From Leishmania mexicana MHOM/GT/2001/U1103 (lineage: Eukaryota; Euglenozoa; Kinetoplastea; Trypanosomatida; Trypanosomatidae), in the NCBI RefSeq assembly GCF_000234665.1, contig NC_018324.1:367501-431500 (forward strand): 64,000 nucleotides of DNA, written 5' to 3'. Made by a program: the position numbers and the translations under genes. Shown piece by piece: positions 19,601 to 29,300 of this stretch (its first letter is position 1; every line of letters starts with the position of its first letter). The notes beneath the pieces were generated by a model, which had not been told where the DNA came from, ran no database searches, and was given only the letters and a program-made list of their open reading frames with translations.

Positions 19601-21631
19601 GGGGGTCCATTGTCCGGTACGACGGCAGAGGCGGCTGCGTTTGAGAAGGACCTGTCCGAATGGACAATGGAACCATTCGATCTGTTTCACCGACTTCTGC
19701 CGAAGCGTCCGAGGAGCTCCAGTGCGGCGGCGGCGCAACAGACACTGCAGCCGTCTCGCAGCTGTGCAGCGCCGGAGTCTTCAATGGGCGTGAGTCTCAG
19801 CACGACTGTCATGGACGCCCACGCCCTCTTTCTGGTATGCTTGGCGGCGATGAAGCGATGGAAGAGCGACTTTCCACTTGTGCACACGCTGGACTCAACG
19901 GCCTACTCGGCTCGACGCACTGATCCGTTTGTGCTAAGCTCCTTTCTCCTGCGAACGCGCGACACCGCAACCGGCGCACCCCTCATTTCCATCGAGAAGC
20001 TGCGCGACGTTGCGTATGCCGCCTCCCCGCACTTTCTGGGGGAATGTCCGCACTTTCTGCCGCTCGTTGACGACACGGTCGACTCGTATGCGGCGCGGCT
20101 GCTGCGCTTTGCTGGCCGGCATATTCACGCCCTGGAGCCGTCCATCGAACTGCTCCGCAGCGGTGGCTACGGTGTTCGTCGCACCGACGCCGGCGGGGCC
20201 GCCTCGATTGGGATGAGGATGAGTGGCCACTGGGGCAGCGCTCTTGATGATGGCCCACCGCGAAAGTCGCGCTTGCAAATCTTGCGTAAAGTGAAGCAGC
20301 ACACGATGGAGAACGCAGACCTGCAGCCGCTGCTGTACGCCGCGGACGTGCACGACTACGTGAACAAGTCACGCTGGACAAGGGTTGCAACGGTGCTGAA
20401 CGCCGTGTACAACACAGTGCTATCCCCGTTCACGACGACTGCGTCAGAAGCGCTGGTTGCGGACATGGAGACGCAAATGCAGCTCGTGACGCCAGAGGAG
20501 CGCGGTGCCGAGCCCAGCCGCCGACGTCACGCGAGCCCCGAAGAGTCGCGATCGCAGGAGACGGCAAAAGGGCCAGCAAGGTTGGCAGAGACGGGGGTCT
20601 CCGCATTTGTGGACGGCTTCGCGAAGGATGTCGCGCTGCGCGAGTTCTTTATTGCCGGTCAGTTGCTCACCGTCGCGTTGGAGTCTGGCATGCCGGAGGG
20701 ATTCTCGCTTATTCTCCTTGAAGTCTCGGACCGCGGCAACCGACATCTGCGCCCCTTCGCCGAGCACTTGGCGGAGTCTGTGTTTGGCCGCATGGCGCCG
20801 AGCGTGTGGACGGAGCACCATCTCACCGCGCAGTGGCAGCGAGAGGAGGAAGAGCTCGTGGGCGGGGGCCCACTCTTTGCCCTGGACACGCGCACACCCT
20901 TTCGCTACGCGTCTGCGGAAGCTCGTCAGGAGCTGTTCGCGCGTGTGAATCGATGGAATGCAGCGAAGGCGCAGCAGGGCGGCAGTGGCGAAGTCCGTTT
21001 GTTGAGAGAGCGCCAGGGGACTCGAGTGTCGCAGGCGCTCGATCAGTTGCTGTGGTGCGCCGGCTTCCTAACGCGGCGTGTCTACAAAGACACCCATCGC
21101 GTGTACCCGTATGCGTACGAGGGGTCCGTTTTCCCAGCGTCTGATCTGGATTGCGTCGCGGACATGAACCGTCTGTTAAAGACTCAGAGGCCCGCCGCAG
21201 TTTCGGCGGCATCGGTGGGGACAGGGGAGGAATCGACATGGACTTGGGCCGAGTGGCGACACGCGCAGCAAAACGGCACGGCTCTCCTCCGGGACTTGAG
21301 CGAGCGACTGGGGTACGTCTACGACACTGTCAAGGGGGCTCCCACGCGCCGTTTTCCGCTTTCTACTGCAGACTTCAGCCGAAACGCGACGGTGGAGGAG
21401 CACGCTCTGCTCTTGGCGGAGCGGAACCGGGACTACACCTCTCGCTTTGAGCGGGTGTCGACGCAGTTTGTGGAGCCGTGGAACCGCTTGTCGAAGGATT
21501 ACAGCGACCAAGTCGTGGCGTACGGGGAAGGCTTCTACTACAACCAGCGCTTGCACCGCATCAGCGGGTACCGCTGGGGTGCTATCCTGCAGATGTGGTG
21601 GCTGCGCGTGCGCAATATGTGGCCATGGTAG
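16691..21631 (+). CDS. Large signal-peptide protein, 1646 aa, unknown function
   Basis: The protein is not recognised. It starts with a clear signal peptide or signal anchor at about residues 13-31 (CWLGLLLTFSILLVSAE), so it enters the secretory pathway. The rest is predicted to be largely helical with no obvious second membrane segment. One stretch near residues 560-590 (GALATLREHGIFARQHSKAA in part) vaguely resembles a Sel1-like helix pair, and one near 840-870 reads LYASLALEMSL, but neither is enough to call a family. The extreme C-terminus is unusually Trp/Arg-rich and ends in MWPW. ATG 16691 is the first in-frame ATG; the frame upstream opens only with GTG. A 75-codon ORF starting at 16642 overlaps the start in another frame. 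It is followed by inverted repeat copy A. Confidence 0.88.
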   Translation: MMVRVRNASQPLRCWLGLLLTFSILLVSAEVVRLEKGTFFMDDDVEWPWLPQLDLPLRPDFMSGQRILSTPEQWMVLAHVGAPFRVFTDTKMDLMRILEIVKFMRPADAGVCPRYRTTRRILHYWFHPGQLSLLFGEERWSALQRLQRPAAWSLVLKDDAGPAVRAAERFIAELQALDPPGQITLISRRQDSGLMTTRVSLADVKAVSRRTRMTSTIEYRLTHLTVDAEAPLHRVQTQRLLRAKLRYHEHINAFDTAVAEAQRDLHTSLQELLESEQAAYADHMRFKRCYQRFLVERRSRLRAEKEVEDAPGKTDGGSSMGRNAGWRRIAAVHIRPAAGTSFASPHDGGRGVSCRKVLAAWSTLRATGVRHEAERRVAQLRRLHSRHRCKEPLPELPVPSSTARGVAGLSHAAARVWRDGVAEMKAQRRKSGLSPTLAQVLAILYGVWEEEKAATREPGHAQEATSAAGAVATPVVVDEDFNASAFAEFVNHLVQSGDALSAAPHSRLPRWIRAELHYTLALLELIKPKTLLPEKHPATASSSVRAVVHLHESLSAGSHHAAGALATLREHGIFARQHSKAAMMLLLQSMEQASTHLWRELLLRGSPRRSHEAVGGASSGADPSRLLRFEQFYAVDHTFSEVDDPLMTRQTISTLVAVTNENIHAGDEEPELEDVYREAEVGLGDDEYKGRLTVRLNRRLLKASLLFSGFKGVQRDAREAQCELLVILRRLGYVCDLDLRRFFTTGAPSHVVPDSPPASSAAPMTIIGVPLPDCCAEHETELLDVMSNDRHTLLSCPSGAPFPSRRSRRQLGVPNSEALFELLLQTLLTLSYVQLTHRHRYDLSHLYASLALEMSLRVPRATVKRCAQAANMSAFFEAHQHLGGSNGSWARSFVEAVNHVADGNSEVAWAAEVLLDQLQSIKNAASKARGDDAALGDRAQRVLRRFASVADSPFVSTESLLLIGTSRWAAGGPLSGTTAEAAAFEKDLSEWTMEPFDLFHRLLPKRPRSSSAAAAQQTLQPSRSCAAPESSMGVSLSTTVMDAHALFLVCLAAMKRWKSDFPLVHTLDSTAYSARRTDPFVLSSFLLRTRDTATGAPLISIEKLRDVAYAASPHFLGECPHFLPLVDDTVDSYAARLLRFAGRHIHALEPSIELLRSGGYGVRRTDAGGAASIGMRMSGHWGSALDDGPPRKSRLQILRKVKQHTMENADLQPLLYAADVHDYVNKSRWTRVATVLNAVYNTVLSPFTTTASEALVADMETQMQLVTPEERGAEPSRRRHASPEESRSQETAKGPARLAETGVSAFVDGFAKDVALREFFIAGQLLTVALESGMPEGFSLILLEVSDRGNRHLRPFAEHLAESVFGRMAPSVWTEHHLTAQWQREEEELVGGGPLFALDTRTPFRYASAEARQELFARVNRWNAAKAQQGGSGEVRLLRERQGTRVSQALDQLLWCAGFLTRRVYKDTHRVYPYAYEGSVFPASDLDCVADMNRLLKTQRPAAVSAASVGTGEESTWTWAEWRHAQQNGTALLRDLSERLGYVYDTVKGAPTRRFPLSTADFSRNATVEEHALLLAERNRDYTSRFERVSTQFVEPWNRLSKDYSDQVVAYGEGFYYNQRLHRISGYRWGAILQMWWLRVRNMWPW

Positions 21632-21984
21632 TCGATCTCACCGAGAATGGCGAGGATACGGATGAGAGAATGTGTTGCGCATCCCGGCTTGGAATGATTG
21701 GCAGAGATGTAGAGCTCTGCTCATGAAAACAACCAACACAACGAAAAGCAGTCATCGCCATCAAGTGCGGGATTCTTTACCCACATTGGTTTCTTACAGA
21801 GAAGTACACCATGCTGTGATGTACGTCTTCGCAAGTGCAACGTTCGCTCGACTTGACACGAACACGGGTATGCCCCATGACACAGCTACGTGCGCTTTCC
21901 CACCGTGTGGGGACAGTGGGGAGAGAAAAAAAAGGGGCAGTCGTGCACAGCATTTCCGTCCGCTCCGTCTCCCTCCCGTCCACC
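21632..21984. other. 3' spacer before inverted repeat A
   Basis: Mixed-composition sequence, likely 3' UTR of the 1646-residue protein gene. No gene is seen. Confidence 0.5.
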
Positions 21985-22511
21985 CCCCCTCCCGCCACAC
22001 ACACATACACCGCGAGGTGTAAAAACGCAGCCCTCGACACGCGCTGCAGCCATGCTGCCGACACAGTCATCTCAGCACGGCCACTGCCCAACGATCTACC
22101 CACCACACCCGCTCTCCACAGGTCGCCTACCCCCCCCCCTCTCACATCATGGCGATCGCCACGTGGTGCATCCCGTCATTCCCCCGGAGTGACCCCGGTG
22201 CCGCACCAGTAGGCCCTGAGGGCCGTGTGGCGAGCTACGCTCGTGTCGCCTTGAACCTTTGCCTAAGCCTACGGATGGCACAGACACGATCACGGCCGCG
22301 GGTCGCTCCAACGCAACGCCGACCAGGGCGTGACCCCTGACATCCGCGGCAACACATTGCTCTGAGGTCCCCATATGCCGTAGGTTGTCTGACCCCGTCA
22401 CCACCAGAGGTGGTTCGGCATTTGGGAGGGGATAGGGAGGGAGGCTCTGCCTGGGTTCCCCTCACAGGGTGTAGGGCTACTGGGCCCGGGCATGTCACGC
22501 ACGCTGAGGTG
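21985..22511 (-). repeat. Dispersed repeat, inverted copy A (SIDER/DIRE-like)
   Basis: These 527 bases are the reverse complement of 31557-32081. Comparing by eye I find only one substitution (T near 22180, C in the other copy) and a C-run near 22130-22139 that is two bases longer. Identity stops sharply at both ends. Short perfect hairpins occur in it (see the copy B entry). It resembles extinct Leishmania retroposons found between genes. ORFs inside it, including an 87-codon one, also appear in copy B and are not taken as genes. Confidence 0.9.
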
Positions 22512-23289
22512 ACTCAGGGCCCCACGGTCGAGGAAGACGAGAGGAGAACCGACAACAAAAGGCAAAAGAAAAAACAAGGAGGAGCGTGAAGGCTGAGGAT
22601 GATGATCGGTCCCCTACTTCGGGTTTGAGCTCTTTGGACTGCTTTTCGCTCTTGTGTGTATGCGTGTGCCTGGTTTCGGGTGTGTGTGCACACGTTCTGT
22701 TGTTGTTGCACTTCATCCAGGTGTGTCTCATGTTCGTGTGCTACTGAAACTCACGTGCTGTACAGGCCAGCAGTGCTACCGCCTATGGCTACCGAGACAT
22801 ACCACACCTATGCGACAAAGCGAAAACGCTACAGAACCACTCTCTGGCTTCACTTGATGCAGTCGCTTGCGCTGGCGATTCAATGGCGCTGCTTCTTTAG
22901 CTCTCCTACGTCCCAGATGAGCGCCAAGGCTTTCTCGCCACTCTCTCGCTCCCTTCCTGCGCCCTGTCCTCCATCCGTCTCGCCGTGTGCCTCCATGTAC
23001 ATCCTCACAGGCCCCTCCCCTCCCCCCGCCTATTTTCTTTTCCTCCCTCTCTTAGTTTCTTTCCACATGGCGTTCAGAGAAGACGCAGCTACAAACAAGC
23101 GCACCACTATCACTCAGATCCACTCACGTACACGGGGGTGCCCTTGCGCTCGCAGGTGTTCTTCTAGTCCCACTGAACTCCTCACTCCCCTCCGTCACAG
23201 CGGTATCGAAGGTGCATGTGAAGGGTGAGGAGGATCAGAGTTCCTGAGGCATGAGCTGATGCTTCACGCGCCATACAATCTTGATTCGG
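22512..23289. other. Spacer between repeat A and the next gene
   Basis: Pyrimidine-rich from about 22970 onward, with the best acceptor at 23199-23200. The leader contains upstream ATGs, including one at 23259 that overlaps the following gene out of frame. No gene is supported. Confidence 0.55.
23161..23200 (+). promoter_or_regulatory. Predicted trans-splice acceptor
   Basis: A C/T-rich tract leads into TCCGTCACAG with AG at 23199-23200, 90 bases before the ATG at 23290. Confidence 0.5.
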
Positions 23290-24930
23290 ATGCTTGCTCG
23301 GCTCGTGTGCGTGGTCGCCATTGTGGCTGCCGTGGGGCTGCTCTCTCCAGTCTCAGCCGACACTGCCCACCCCCATCACCGTCTATCACACACAGTGACC
23401 ATCGAGTCTGGCATACTTCCAGAAGCGAAGGCCTTTGCGCCACTGCGGCTTCGCGCTGGAGAATGGGTGTACAACTTCAACCCTGGAGAGGAGGCGTTCT
23501 TCTTCGAACCCGAAGATGCTGCTAATCGACAGTGGCAGCAGTGGAAGGCGGACTTGGGTCTTTTGCAAGCATATCAAGAGAAGCAGCGTCTGAGCAACCA
23601 CCCGGCTGGTGGTGAGAAGACAAATACCCCGGACAATCCGGGGGACACTGAACGGCGCGAGCCAGGCGCATTGCCCATTGCCGAGTACTTCTCTGATCGA
23701 AACGTGCAGCGGCGCTACACGGCGAGGCTGAAGGAGCAGTCGCTCCACAACCTCAGCGATGCGCAGGGGGCTGCTGATGCTCGCATGTTCGCGGAAGGCG
23801 AAATAGCGACTATGTGGCAACACGTTCAGTCGGCCGGCTCAAGTGACACCCGAAATGATCAGGAGTTCCTGGACCTCGTGGAGCGGCACTTCTCCCACAC
23901 GATCGTCAACACAAGTGCGGCGGCCGCAGCCACGGCATCGTCATCGTCTCGGTTTGCACTCCTTCGCGTCCCTCTAGTGCTTGAGGCTGAGGTGCTGCCG
24001 TTCATGGAGCGCGAGGTGGCCCACGTGCGCGATCTGTGGAAGTCCCGTCGCGCGGGAGGGGCGACGCCGGCGGCGTCGAGCGTGGAAGTCGAATCCCAGC
24101 TGCAGCTCCTCTCCTCCGCCGTGGAGGACAGTAAGACGATCGGGAGGGAGGTGGCGGCCCTGGTAGAACCTTTGGCAGATGCAGCGATCCGTTGGGTAGC
24201 GTTGACTCTCACGACGACGCGCGAGGCCATTGTCGCGAACGACGAGTCGACGGAGGCGAAGCGATTGGAGCTGAAACAGCTGCTCAAGGTGCAGTCTAGA
24301 CTCCGGAAGGTGAAGCCGGTACTGGAGAAATACAGCAAGGTGTACCAGAGAGTTCTGCGACAGGGACAGCTGCCGAACGCTGAGGCGACGCTCTTTGCGC
24401 TGCAACTCATAGCCAAGCAGCGCTTTGGTGACGACGTGTCTGGGCTTTTGGAGGCGGTTCCCCTTCTGAGCACCACCGCGCCTCTTACCGGGCTACTGGA
24501 GCAAGAGTGGCGGGTGCACGTGCTAGCGCCGTGTGGGATGTGCATTGTTGTCACTGCAGCCCTCGTTTGGGTATGCGAAGAGATTAAGGAGAGGTTCATG
24601 ACTCGAGTGCGGGCTCGTCGGCTTTGCATGCCTCTTGGAATTCCCGCGTCGTCATCGGGCTGCACGCGGCAGATGTTCATGCTCGTCTCGCTCCTTGAGC
24701 TCGTAGTGCCTCCGCTTCTCCCGGCTATCGCGCTACTTGTGCACCTGCGCGGGGCACGAATGTGGATGTGGGGTATGATTGCCTTGATGCGTCCCAGTCA
24801 GCGCGCAATGTGCCTTGTGTCTGTGTCGCTTTTAATGTTCTTGGACTACCTAGTGGCCAGGATGGCGCGGCGTGTCTTTCAGATCCTCGACCCCTCCGTG
24901 TATCGCCGCCGCCTCGCCAAGAAAAAGTGA
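23290..24930 (+). CDS. Signal-peptide, multi-pass membrane protein, 546 aa, unknown
   Basis: The protein is not recognised. It begins with a signal peptide at residues 1-24 (ends VSADT). About 390 residues of hydrophilic, helical luminal or extracellular sequence follow, with several coiled-coil-like stretches. The C-terminal third has hydrophobic segments at about 412-435, 463-487 and 493-525, then a basic tail ending KKK, which could act as a dilysine-type ER retrieval signal if the C-terminus faces the cytosol. ATG 23290 is the first in-frame ATG; upstream the frame opens only with TTG. It lies between inverted repeats A and B. Confidence 0.87.
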   Translation: MLARLVCVVAIVAAVGLLSPVSADTAHPHHRLSHTVTIESGILPEAKAFAPLRLRAGEWVYNFNPGEEAFFFEPEDAANRQWQQWKADLGLLQAYQEKQRLSNHPAGGEKTNTPDNPGDTERREPGALPIAEYFSDRNVQRRYTARLKEQSLHNLSDAQGAADARMFAEGEIATMWQHVQSAGSSDTRNDQEFLDLVERHFSHTIVNTSAAAAATASSSSRFALLRVPLVLEAEVLPFMEREVAHVRDLWKSRRAGGATPAASSVEVESQLQLLSSAVEDSKTIGREVAALVEPLADAAIRWVALTLTTTREAIVANDESTEAKRLELKQLLKVQSRLRKVKPVLEKYSKVYQRVLRQGQLPNAEATLFALQLIAKQRFGDDVSGLLEAVPLLSTTAPLTGLLEQEWRVHVLAPCGMCIVVTAALVWVCEEIKERFMTRVRARRLCMPLGIPASSSGCTRQMFMLVSLLELVVPPLLPAIALLVHLRGARMWMWGMIALMRPSQRAMCLVSVSLLMFLDYLVARMARRVFQILDPSVYRRRLAKKK

Positions 24931-25766
24931 ATCTGCCTCGCCGTCACAGTACATCGGAAAACAAAATAGGCGTGCTTTCACTTATGCATAGCTTGGTGTT
25001 TTCAGCATCGTCTCGACGAACTCGAGGAGGATGCAGGAATCGAGTTCTTCCGTGAGACGGGTCCAGTGGGGAGGGGGTAAGATAAGCTTTGCTAGGTACC
25101 CCGTGCTCTCCGTACACGCAGTGGAGTATATGTGAAGAAGGTGCGACGTTTGCACACTTGGGTAGGTTGAATGACAGCTGTCTTCCTTCACAGGGCCTGC
25201 GCAAGGAAGTGGATGGCAATGCTGACTGGTGGGCTGTCTGCTTGTTGCCAGCAAACCAGATGACTGCGGATGATGGTATCACGCGCTGCTTGCCGTCGTT
25301 TTTATATCTTCTGTCGCGGGTGCTGTTGACACTCGACCACCGCAACAAGGAAAACTATATATATATATGCACATGTGCAACGATACGACACATTAGGTTG
25401 GTGGGGCGCTGCCGTGGTGTTATCCTTTGGTCGTTGAGGTCAAGATGTTCCCGTGCGTGTTCGTGAACGTTCCTTGCTGTACGGCGCAGGCGCGGTCGCT
25501 TTTTTTGGCGCCATTGCCCCCTTTTCTCTCTCAGCATTGCTCTGAAACGGAAAAAAAAGAAAGTGGACACAACCGCACAAGCGGACGCGTCACAGAGGTG
25601 GTACACGACGGTGCTCTCCATTCCGAGGCAACGACTCTGCGCACGAGTGCCGCCTTCGCGTACGCGCCGTCATGTTGTTTGCGTTGCGCCTTCGCGTTTG
25701 TTGGTGTTTCGTTGCACGTTCCCACGCTTATCTTGCCTCGTCCTCGTCCTCCTTTTCGTTGTTAGT

Positions 25767-25796
25767 TGTGTGTGTGAGTGTGTGTGTGTGTGTGTG
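25767..25796. repeat. TG microsatellite
   Basis: About 15 TG units with one interruption, in intercoding sequence. Confidence 0.9.
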
Positions 25797-26320
25797 GGCT
25801 ATCGGGAAAGTACAACTGTGATTTCAAAATATATATAACAAAAAAAGTGCGGCGTGAACCACGAAGACCGATTCCTTGGAGAGGGACGTTCGTTTTTGAC
25901 ACAGCTCTTTTGGTTTGGCGCGTTGCAGGCCTTTCGTATTTTGTGGGCACGTCACTCGCATAGGCCTGTGTGTGTCTGTGTGTGTATTGAACCCCATTAT
26001 TGCTCCCACTGCACGTCAACAGGCAAATAAAAAGGTATTTTCTCGAATACGTCATCTCTCTTCTGCTTACTTTTATTTTTGCACCCTCTCTGTATTGCCG
26101 ACACGACGCGTCAGTGGTGCCTCCGCACATCAGGTATGCTGCTGGATCTCTCTCCCTGCCTCTTTCGAACGCGCCGCTCGACATAATACCCGGCGGCTTT
26201 TCTCGTCTCTGCCCTCTCCTTGCCCTCTCACCGAACGACCGGGGCCGTTCTTGTTTTCTGTTCCCTTGCGGTTGGGCTTGCTTCTCGGGCAGGGATCCTT
26301 GTGCTCTACCGCGCACCACC

Positions 26321-26336
26321 GTCCTTTGCTTTACAG
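26321..26336 (+). promoter_or_regulatory. Predicted trans-splice acceptor
   Basis: GTCCTTTGCTTTACAG with AG at 26335-26336 lies 18 bases before the ATG at 26355. Confidence 0.6.
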
Positions 26337-26354
26337 TCGTCAAGGGCGTCTTGA

Positions 26355-29300
26355 ATGCGGTCACTGCGCCTTCGCGCTGTCGGCTCTCTCCACCCCTCGC
26401 ATCGCGCTTCTTCCTACAATGATACGGCCACGTCCACTTGCTCCGCATGGCGGTGCCTGAACACGGCAGCAGAAAATCGTCAAAGGAATGCGGCGACAGA
26501 CTCCGCCCTGCCTCCGCTCGAGCAGACCTTCCCATCGCCACTATCGGGCCCCGTAGCCTCGAACTCGGTTTTGCTTTCCCCGATCGACTCTGCCCATCCG
26601 TGCTCGCGACTTTCGCAGCGGCAGATGCGGCAACGACAGCGAAAATGGGGTGCCTTACGGCGATACCGATGGGAGAACCACTCGCCCCGCCCCATACCGC
26701 TCTCGCTGTTAGGAACTCCTGCGTTGATCTCCAGCTTGCCGCGCACTTCTGTTGGTGCAACGCATGGTGGCGTCTCCGAAGACACTCGTGCGAAGACAGT
26801 CCCATGTGACGCAGCGAGAGGAGCACTTGTGAAAACTTGTTCTCCTTCGCGCAGCAGGAGTCTTTCCAGGGCACCGGCGGAGTGCGAAGCTACTGAGGGT
26901 ACGAGACCACGCGCCGACACAGGCTCCGCCGGTGGCGCCGTTGTCGACTCTGTTGCCCTCAGTAGCACGCGCAACGCTGCGCCTGGCTCGTCGTCCGTAG
27001 AGGACCCTCTCCTCTCCTTTCTAGACTCGCACGAGGAAGATGCGGCGTTGCTGCTCGCGATGTGGACGTCACTGCATCGCAGTTGCGTCTTTGGCTCGGC
27101 TCTATCGGAGTCGTTGGTTCTTCAGGTGCGCTGCTTTCTCCACTCCCTTCTTCGCTACCGCGCCATAGGGGCGGCCGTGAATTTCTACTACCGGCTCATG
27201 GGTATCGGTGTGCAGCTGCGTCAAAGTGACCTCCTCCTCCTGTTTTCGAGCTTGACTTACGAAGCCGCCGCATCGACGGAAGAGGCCCAGTTGCGCAGGG
27301 CGGCAGAGACGGCGACGATGGAAAATGACCGGAAGATTTGGACTCAACGACGCAGGCAGTTCCGCGAGTCGGCTGCGCGCACTCACACAACGGACGCCCC
27401 AGGCCAAAGTCAGCGCGAGAGAGGTGAGGAGGGAGGGGACACGGTATTCGCAGGCCAGATGGGCGTCATGAACGCGGTGGTGAAGAAGACAGGTGCGCCT
27501 GCGTTGTGTGAGGAGAGACCCGCGCGTGTGAATGCTACCGCCACTGATAACATCCAGGACCCGGCTTCATATACACACATAGCTAGAGCTACCCACATCG
27601 CGGATGACCGCAGTGTTGGCGCCTCCTCAGCTTCACGTGGGGACTGGGGAGAAGTGGGCGACGACGTGCACCCGCCGGGCTCCATTGCACGCCGCGTGGC
27701 TTTCCACCAGCAGCCGGAGTGGGTCAAGAGGTGGATCCTCTACGAAGCATCGATGGGGACACTAGACGATCTAGACGAAGTGGAGGACCCCAGCCGCCGA
27801 AGCACGCTGTCGACGAGCAGCTCTGCAGACGCCTTGCTCAGCGCCAGCGATGTGGAAGCGGACACCGCGGCGCAGTCGGAGCAGGCGATGCGAGGCATGA
27901 AGGTGGCAGCGATTGTGGATCATCTGCACCTTCTCACTCTCGGGGCCATGCAGCGAGACCATCTGAGCGCAACCGAAGCAAACACACCGCCGCCGTCGCC
28001 ATGGCGACCCCAGCGACGTACCTGGAGACTGTCACGGTCGTGGTCGGCTGAGCGGGCCTACTGGAAAGAGGCGCTAGATCTGATTCGAAGCGCCTACACC
28101 CTTGCACCACGGCACAGGGCTCTGAGCGAGTGCGGCGGCACCTCGTGTCCTCCGGCGGCAGAAGACCTGCTTCTTCCCTCAGACGTCGTGTTCGCTCTGC
28201 AGTCAATGCTGCGTGAAGTGCATAGCTGGGAGGGCACGCTTTCTCTTCTGCGGCTGACGATTCCGGAGGCGAAGCAACGAGATGCGGATCCGCCCAGAGC
28301 GGTTGGTATGGCATCCGACTGCTTTCTGCGCGGGGCGGTCCTTTTCATGGCTTTGGCCGCCTCTGCGCAACCGTGGAAGACGCAGGCGAAGGTTGAAGGG
28401 TGGATGCATCGCGTGATGCTGCCTCGACTTGCGCGGGACACTAGGGCGCAAACAGAGGTCACCTCTACGGCGACGGCCGCAACAGCAGCCCTTCATGCGC
28501 TGTGGCTCAGCCACCTCTGCAGTGTAAAGGCGTCACGGCCGGACGAGTTTGTTGTACTCGGCGAAGAGGCGGCTGCTTACTTCACTTCTCTCTCCGTGCA
28601 ACAGGCAATTCACGGCGACCTCACCCTGATGATGTCGGAGGTATGCGCGACCACAGAACGAGCGGTTGACGCCCTGCATGAGACGCTGCAGCGGGCCGCA
28701 CAGCACCGTCGTACCTCGGAGGTGCTCGCCAAATCCATTCGCACCGGTGCCTACAGGGTGGAGAATGGCAAGGGCAAGCACGATCTCGGGAGCGACCCTG
28801 AGAGGGATCACATGTTCGATCCGCTGTCGATAACCTCGGTGGCAGCACCGGCAACCGTCATGAATGGAATTAGGTGCTCCCTCTTCACTGAGTATACTAC
28901 GAAGTCACCGTTGTCTCCGCCGGCGTTGCTGCCAAGCGACTCGGTGGACGCGTTTGTCTTGTGCTGTGCAGCTGTCAAGGAGACGGTCTGGCTGCGGTTC
29001 ACGACGGCGGCCTCGACAAGCCCTGCTGCTGTGACGGTCGAAGTGCTGCAGTTTTTGGAGCAGAGTGTGCACGGTCCTTCAGGACTCCTCAACGCGTTCC
29101 AACTCCTGTATGACTCACCTGCCTCGCGGCTGGCGCGCAACGGCAAAGTGTCGACACTAACACCCACGGTAAACACACCGGCGGCACCGGAGTGTGCGTA
29201 CGTGTCGTGCATTCTGGCGACTACTCTCTTGCAACTTGTGCAGCTTCTATGCGCACAACCGGACCAGCAGCAGCACCACTTCAGCTGCCAGATATGGAAC

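Larger units (their letters stand above)
24931..26354. other. Spacer with TG microsatellite
   Basis: A TG run lies at 25767-25796, TA-rich bits near 25359-25368 and 25830-25837, and pyrimidine-rich sequence near 26190-26336. Long ORFs on both strands near 25760-26870 are open by chance and partly shadow the next gene. Confidence 0.6.
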
